From Ramlibacter sp. (GTDB lineage Bacteria > Pseudomonadota > Gammaproteobacteria > Burkholderiales > Burkholderiaceae_C), in contig JANXVP010000306.1 in the NCBI GenBank assembly GCA_025351615.1, positions 1 through 25,334 of the forward strand: a stretch of 25,334 nt of DNA. Direction: 5' to 3'. Position numbers and translations under genes: made by a program. Positions 23,929 through 25,334 of this stretch are shown here, piece by piece; the first letter of the stretch is position 1, and each line of letters opens with the position of its first letter. The notes beneath the pieces are model-generated. The model was given only the letters and a program-made list of their open reading frames with translations, ran no database searches and was not told the origin of the DNA.

Positions 23929-24894
23929 CTAGAACTTGTAGAGCCGCGCGGGATTGTCGACCAGAATCCGCTTGCGGACGGCCGCGTCGGGTTCCCACAC
24001 CGCGAGCTGGTTCAGCAGCTTTCCATCGTCGATCCGCAGCAGTGGAGTGACGTCGGTTGGCTTCTTTCCCGGCGGGGTGACCGAATCCGGATGGGGCCAG
24101 TCGGTTCCCCAGATGATGCGATCAGGGTTCGCCGCGATGAGAGCCTTCGCGAAGGGAACCATGTCGCTGTACTCGGGGCCGAGGCTGGAGGAGCGATAGG
24201 CACCCGAGATTTTCACGTATGCCTTGCCCGACGTCACGAGCTCGACCAGCTCCGGAAAGCCGGGCTGCTTCAGCCCCGCCGCTGCCTGAACGCCGCCGAA
24301 GTGATCGAAGACGACTGGGACGGGAGACCCGGCAAACGTATCCCTGATGAGGGGAATCATCGACGCGTTTGTGTAGACCTGGACATGCCAGCCGCGATCC
24401 TTCACACGATCGACTGCGGCGTTGAAGCGCCGCTTCGCCTCGTCCGGATCGTTGACGCCTCCGGTCGCGAGATTGACGCGCACACCGCGGATGCCCGCTT
24501 TGTCCATCGCATCGAGCTCGGCATCGGAATTCCGGGGCCCGATCACGGCGACGCCACGCGCATCCTGGCCGCGGGCCTGCATGCCGAAAAGCGTCGCGGA
24601 ATTGTCAGTGCCGTAGACGCTCGGCGTGACGATCACCACACGCTGCATTTGAAGCGCCTTGTGCAGCGCCTTCATTTCCTCGGGCGAGGCGGGCTCGGGC
24701 GTGTAGACCCGCCCGTCGAACCAGGGGAATCGTGCGGGATCACCGTGGATGTGCGTATGGCAATCGCACGCGCCGGGCGGGATGGCGAAATTGACCGGTG
24801 TGGCGGGCTGCGAAGGCTCGGCGAATACCGATCCCGCACGGGCGAGGGCGCTTGCGGCGATCGCGCCAAACACAACATCACGTCTCGTTGTCAT
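23929..24894 (-). CDS. Exported amidohydrolase-2 family protein (LigI-like)
   Basis: A 321-residue TIM-barrel hydrolase of the amidohydrolase-2 group, similar in style to 2-pyrone-4,6-dicarboxylate lactonases. The N-terminus MTTRRDVVFGAIAASALARA with AGSVFAEP is a twin-arginine (Tat) type leader with RR at 4-5, so the mature protein is likely periplasmic. Active-site marks are the strand-1 HTH motif in CDCHTHIHGD (H46, H48), H198 in VVFDHFGG and D265 in IIWGTDWPHPD. The substrate is unknown; lactone or aromatic catabolite hydrolysis is inference. The ATG at 24894 follows AGGAG. It leads a two-gene unit with the VOC protein. It is divergent from an exported protein starting at 25282. Confidence 0.88.
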   Translation of the reverse strand: MTTRRDVVFGAIAASALARAGSVFAEPSQPATPVNFAIPPGACDCHTHIHGDPARFPWFDGRVYTPEPASPEEMKALHKALQMQRVVIVTPSVYGTDNSATLFGMQARGQDARGVAVIGPRNSDAELDAMDKAGIRGVRVNLATGGVNDPDEAKRRFNAAVDRVKDRGWHVQVYTNASMIPLIRDTFAGSPVPVVFDHFGGVQAAAGLKQPGFPELVELVTSGKAYVKISGAYRSSSLGPEYSDMVPFAKALIAANPDRIIWGTDWPHPDSVTPPGKKPTDVTPLLRIDDGKLLNQLAVWEPDAAVRKRILVDNPARLYKF

Positions 24895-25281
24895 GCTGAT
24901 TCTCCTGGTTGGACTACGGACTTAGCCAACGGCAGGCCCGATTCAGGGCAGGCGCAATCGAGGCCACACTGATGTTCGAGCCGCCGCTGCGCTTCGAAGA
25001 TCATCTTATTTTGGTCCCGGACAACGAATGAGAGGGACTTCCCTGTCCCGAGCCAATCGCCTCCGCCATCGTGTCGGCTCGTGGCGGACCGCTTCTGGCC
25101 GAAAGCCGCAAGCTTGTCAGATGGCTGGATTCGACCCAAGCTTCTCCTGCCATTTTCCCGTCTTGCCTCCGCCGGGGCGCGCGGGCTAAGATGAGATTGC
25201 AACGCGGATGTCTTGCCAGTTCCGCGTCGTCGGCGCGGTGCTCGGGCCGCGAGTTGGCAAAACAATACTGGAGACAACACA
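24895..25281. other. Gene-poor interval between divergent genes
   Basis: This 387-bp interval holds the promoters of the amidohydrolase gene and of the partial gene at 25282. The open frames that cross it leftward are rich in Arg, Ser and Pro and resemble no family. A short rightward frame at about 24951-25031 reads GAIEATLMFEPPLRFED then HLILVPDNE and a stop; this is faintly like the effector-binding domain of a LysR regulator and could be a decayed fragment. I cannot assign a promoter. Confidence 0.35.
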
Positions 25282-25334
25282 ATGCCGTTTGGTCCGCTTG
25301 GCCGGTGCGCGATCGCCGCCTCTCTTTTGCTGGC
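25282..25334 (+). CDS. N-terminus of an exported protein, partial at window edge
   Basis: The ATG at 25282 follows CTGGAGACAAC, a fair ribosome binding site, and encodes MPFGPLGRCAIAASLLLA before the window ends. This is a basic N-terminus followed by a hydrophobic core and looks like a Sec signal peptide. Next to a divergent exported amidohydrolase in this kind of genome, a Bug-type (tripartite tricarboxylate) solute receptor would be a common partner, but the sequence seen is too short to tell. Confidence 0.6.
   Translation, partial: MPFGPLGRCAIAASLLL

Noticed and set aside
24891..25282. Minus-strand frames of about 93-129 codons between the amidohydrolase gene and the right edge
   Set aside because: Rich in Arg, Ser and Pro, with no motif or good ribosome binding site; two overlapping frames both stay open as expected by chance at this GC content.
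1..25334. CRISPR arrays, tRNA, rRNA, complete insertion sequences and prophage genes
   Set aside because: No regularly spaced repeats, cloverleaf-type sequences, transposase or phage structural genes were seen on either strand by eye.

Overview
The window reads like chromosomal DNA of a betaproteobacterium of the order Burkholderiales, most likely Comamonadaceae-like. The reasons are the high GC content, the narK1-narK2-narGHJI-ppiC-nitroreductase order, a Rhizobium-type glycerol ABC operon behind a DeoR regulator, and several small proteins of a kind I associate with that group. The assignment is inference; there is no rRNA or other marker gene here.

Left part (1-11952). A divergent, edge-truncated DUF1345 membrane protein gene is followed by a well-formed FNR/Anr box (549-562) with a TAnnnT -10 hexamer at the spacing expected of a class II FNR promoter. 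Downstream lies an eight-gene nitrate respiration operon: narK1, narK2, narG, narH, narJ, narI, a parvulin-type isomerase and a nitroreductase-like protein. All visible cofactor ligands of NarG, NarH and NarI are intact and at nearly the same residue numbers as in E. coli. Transporters bring nitrate in and nitrite out. NarGHI reduces nitrate with quinol electrons. NarJ, and probably the isomerase, assist maturation. No narXL regulators are in the window, so oxygen control through FNR is the only regulation visible.

Middle junction (11953-13792). This is a patchwork. It holds a small conserved hypothetical gene, a perfect FNR box with no obvious target, a short remnant resembling the C-terminus of Ku bounded by two GAATTC sites, a VIT/CCC1-type metal transporter gene, and about 295 bp with no gene but one TGTCCC/GGGACA palindrome.

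Right-centre (13793-20884). A GlpR-like repressor is divergent from glpSTPQUV, a complete glycerol ABC importer ending in a strong 12-bp-stem terminator. The shared intergenic region has a striking A/purine-rich tract. The two ATPases are asymmetric: GlpS lacks the H-loop histidine and GlpT lacks the LSGGQ signature. Both defects should fall in the same composite ATP site. Neither glpK nor glpD is present here.

Right part (20885-25334). Mixed accessory genes: an uncharacterised DUF6065-like protein convergent with a TPR protein, a glutathione S-transferase remnant whose stop overlaps the TPR start, a multi-pass membrane protein, a two-gene unit of Tat-exported amidohydrolase plus VOC protein, a 387-bp gap and the first codons of an exported protein. 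I did not find a clearly novel multi-gene system. The most distinctive points are the asymmetric ATPase pair, the orphan FNR box beside the Ku remnant, the A-rich glp control region and the DUF6065-like/TPR pair.
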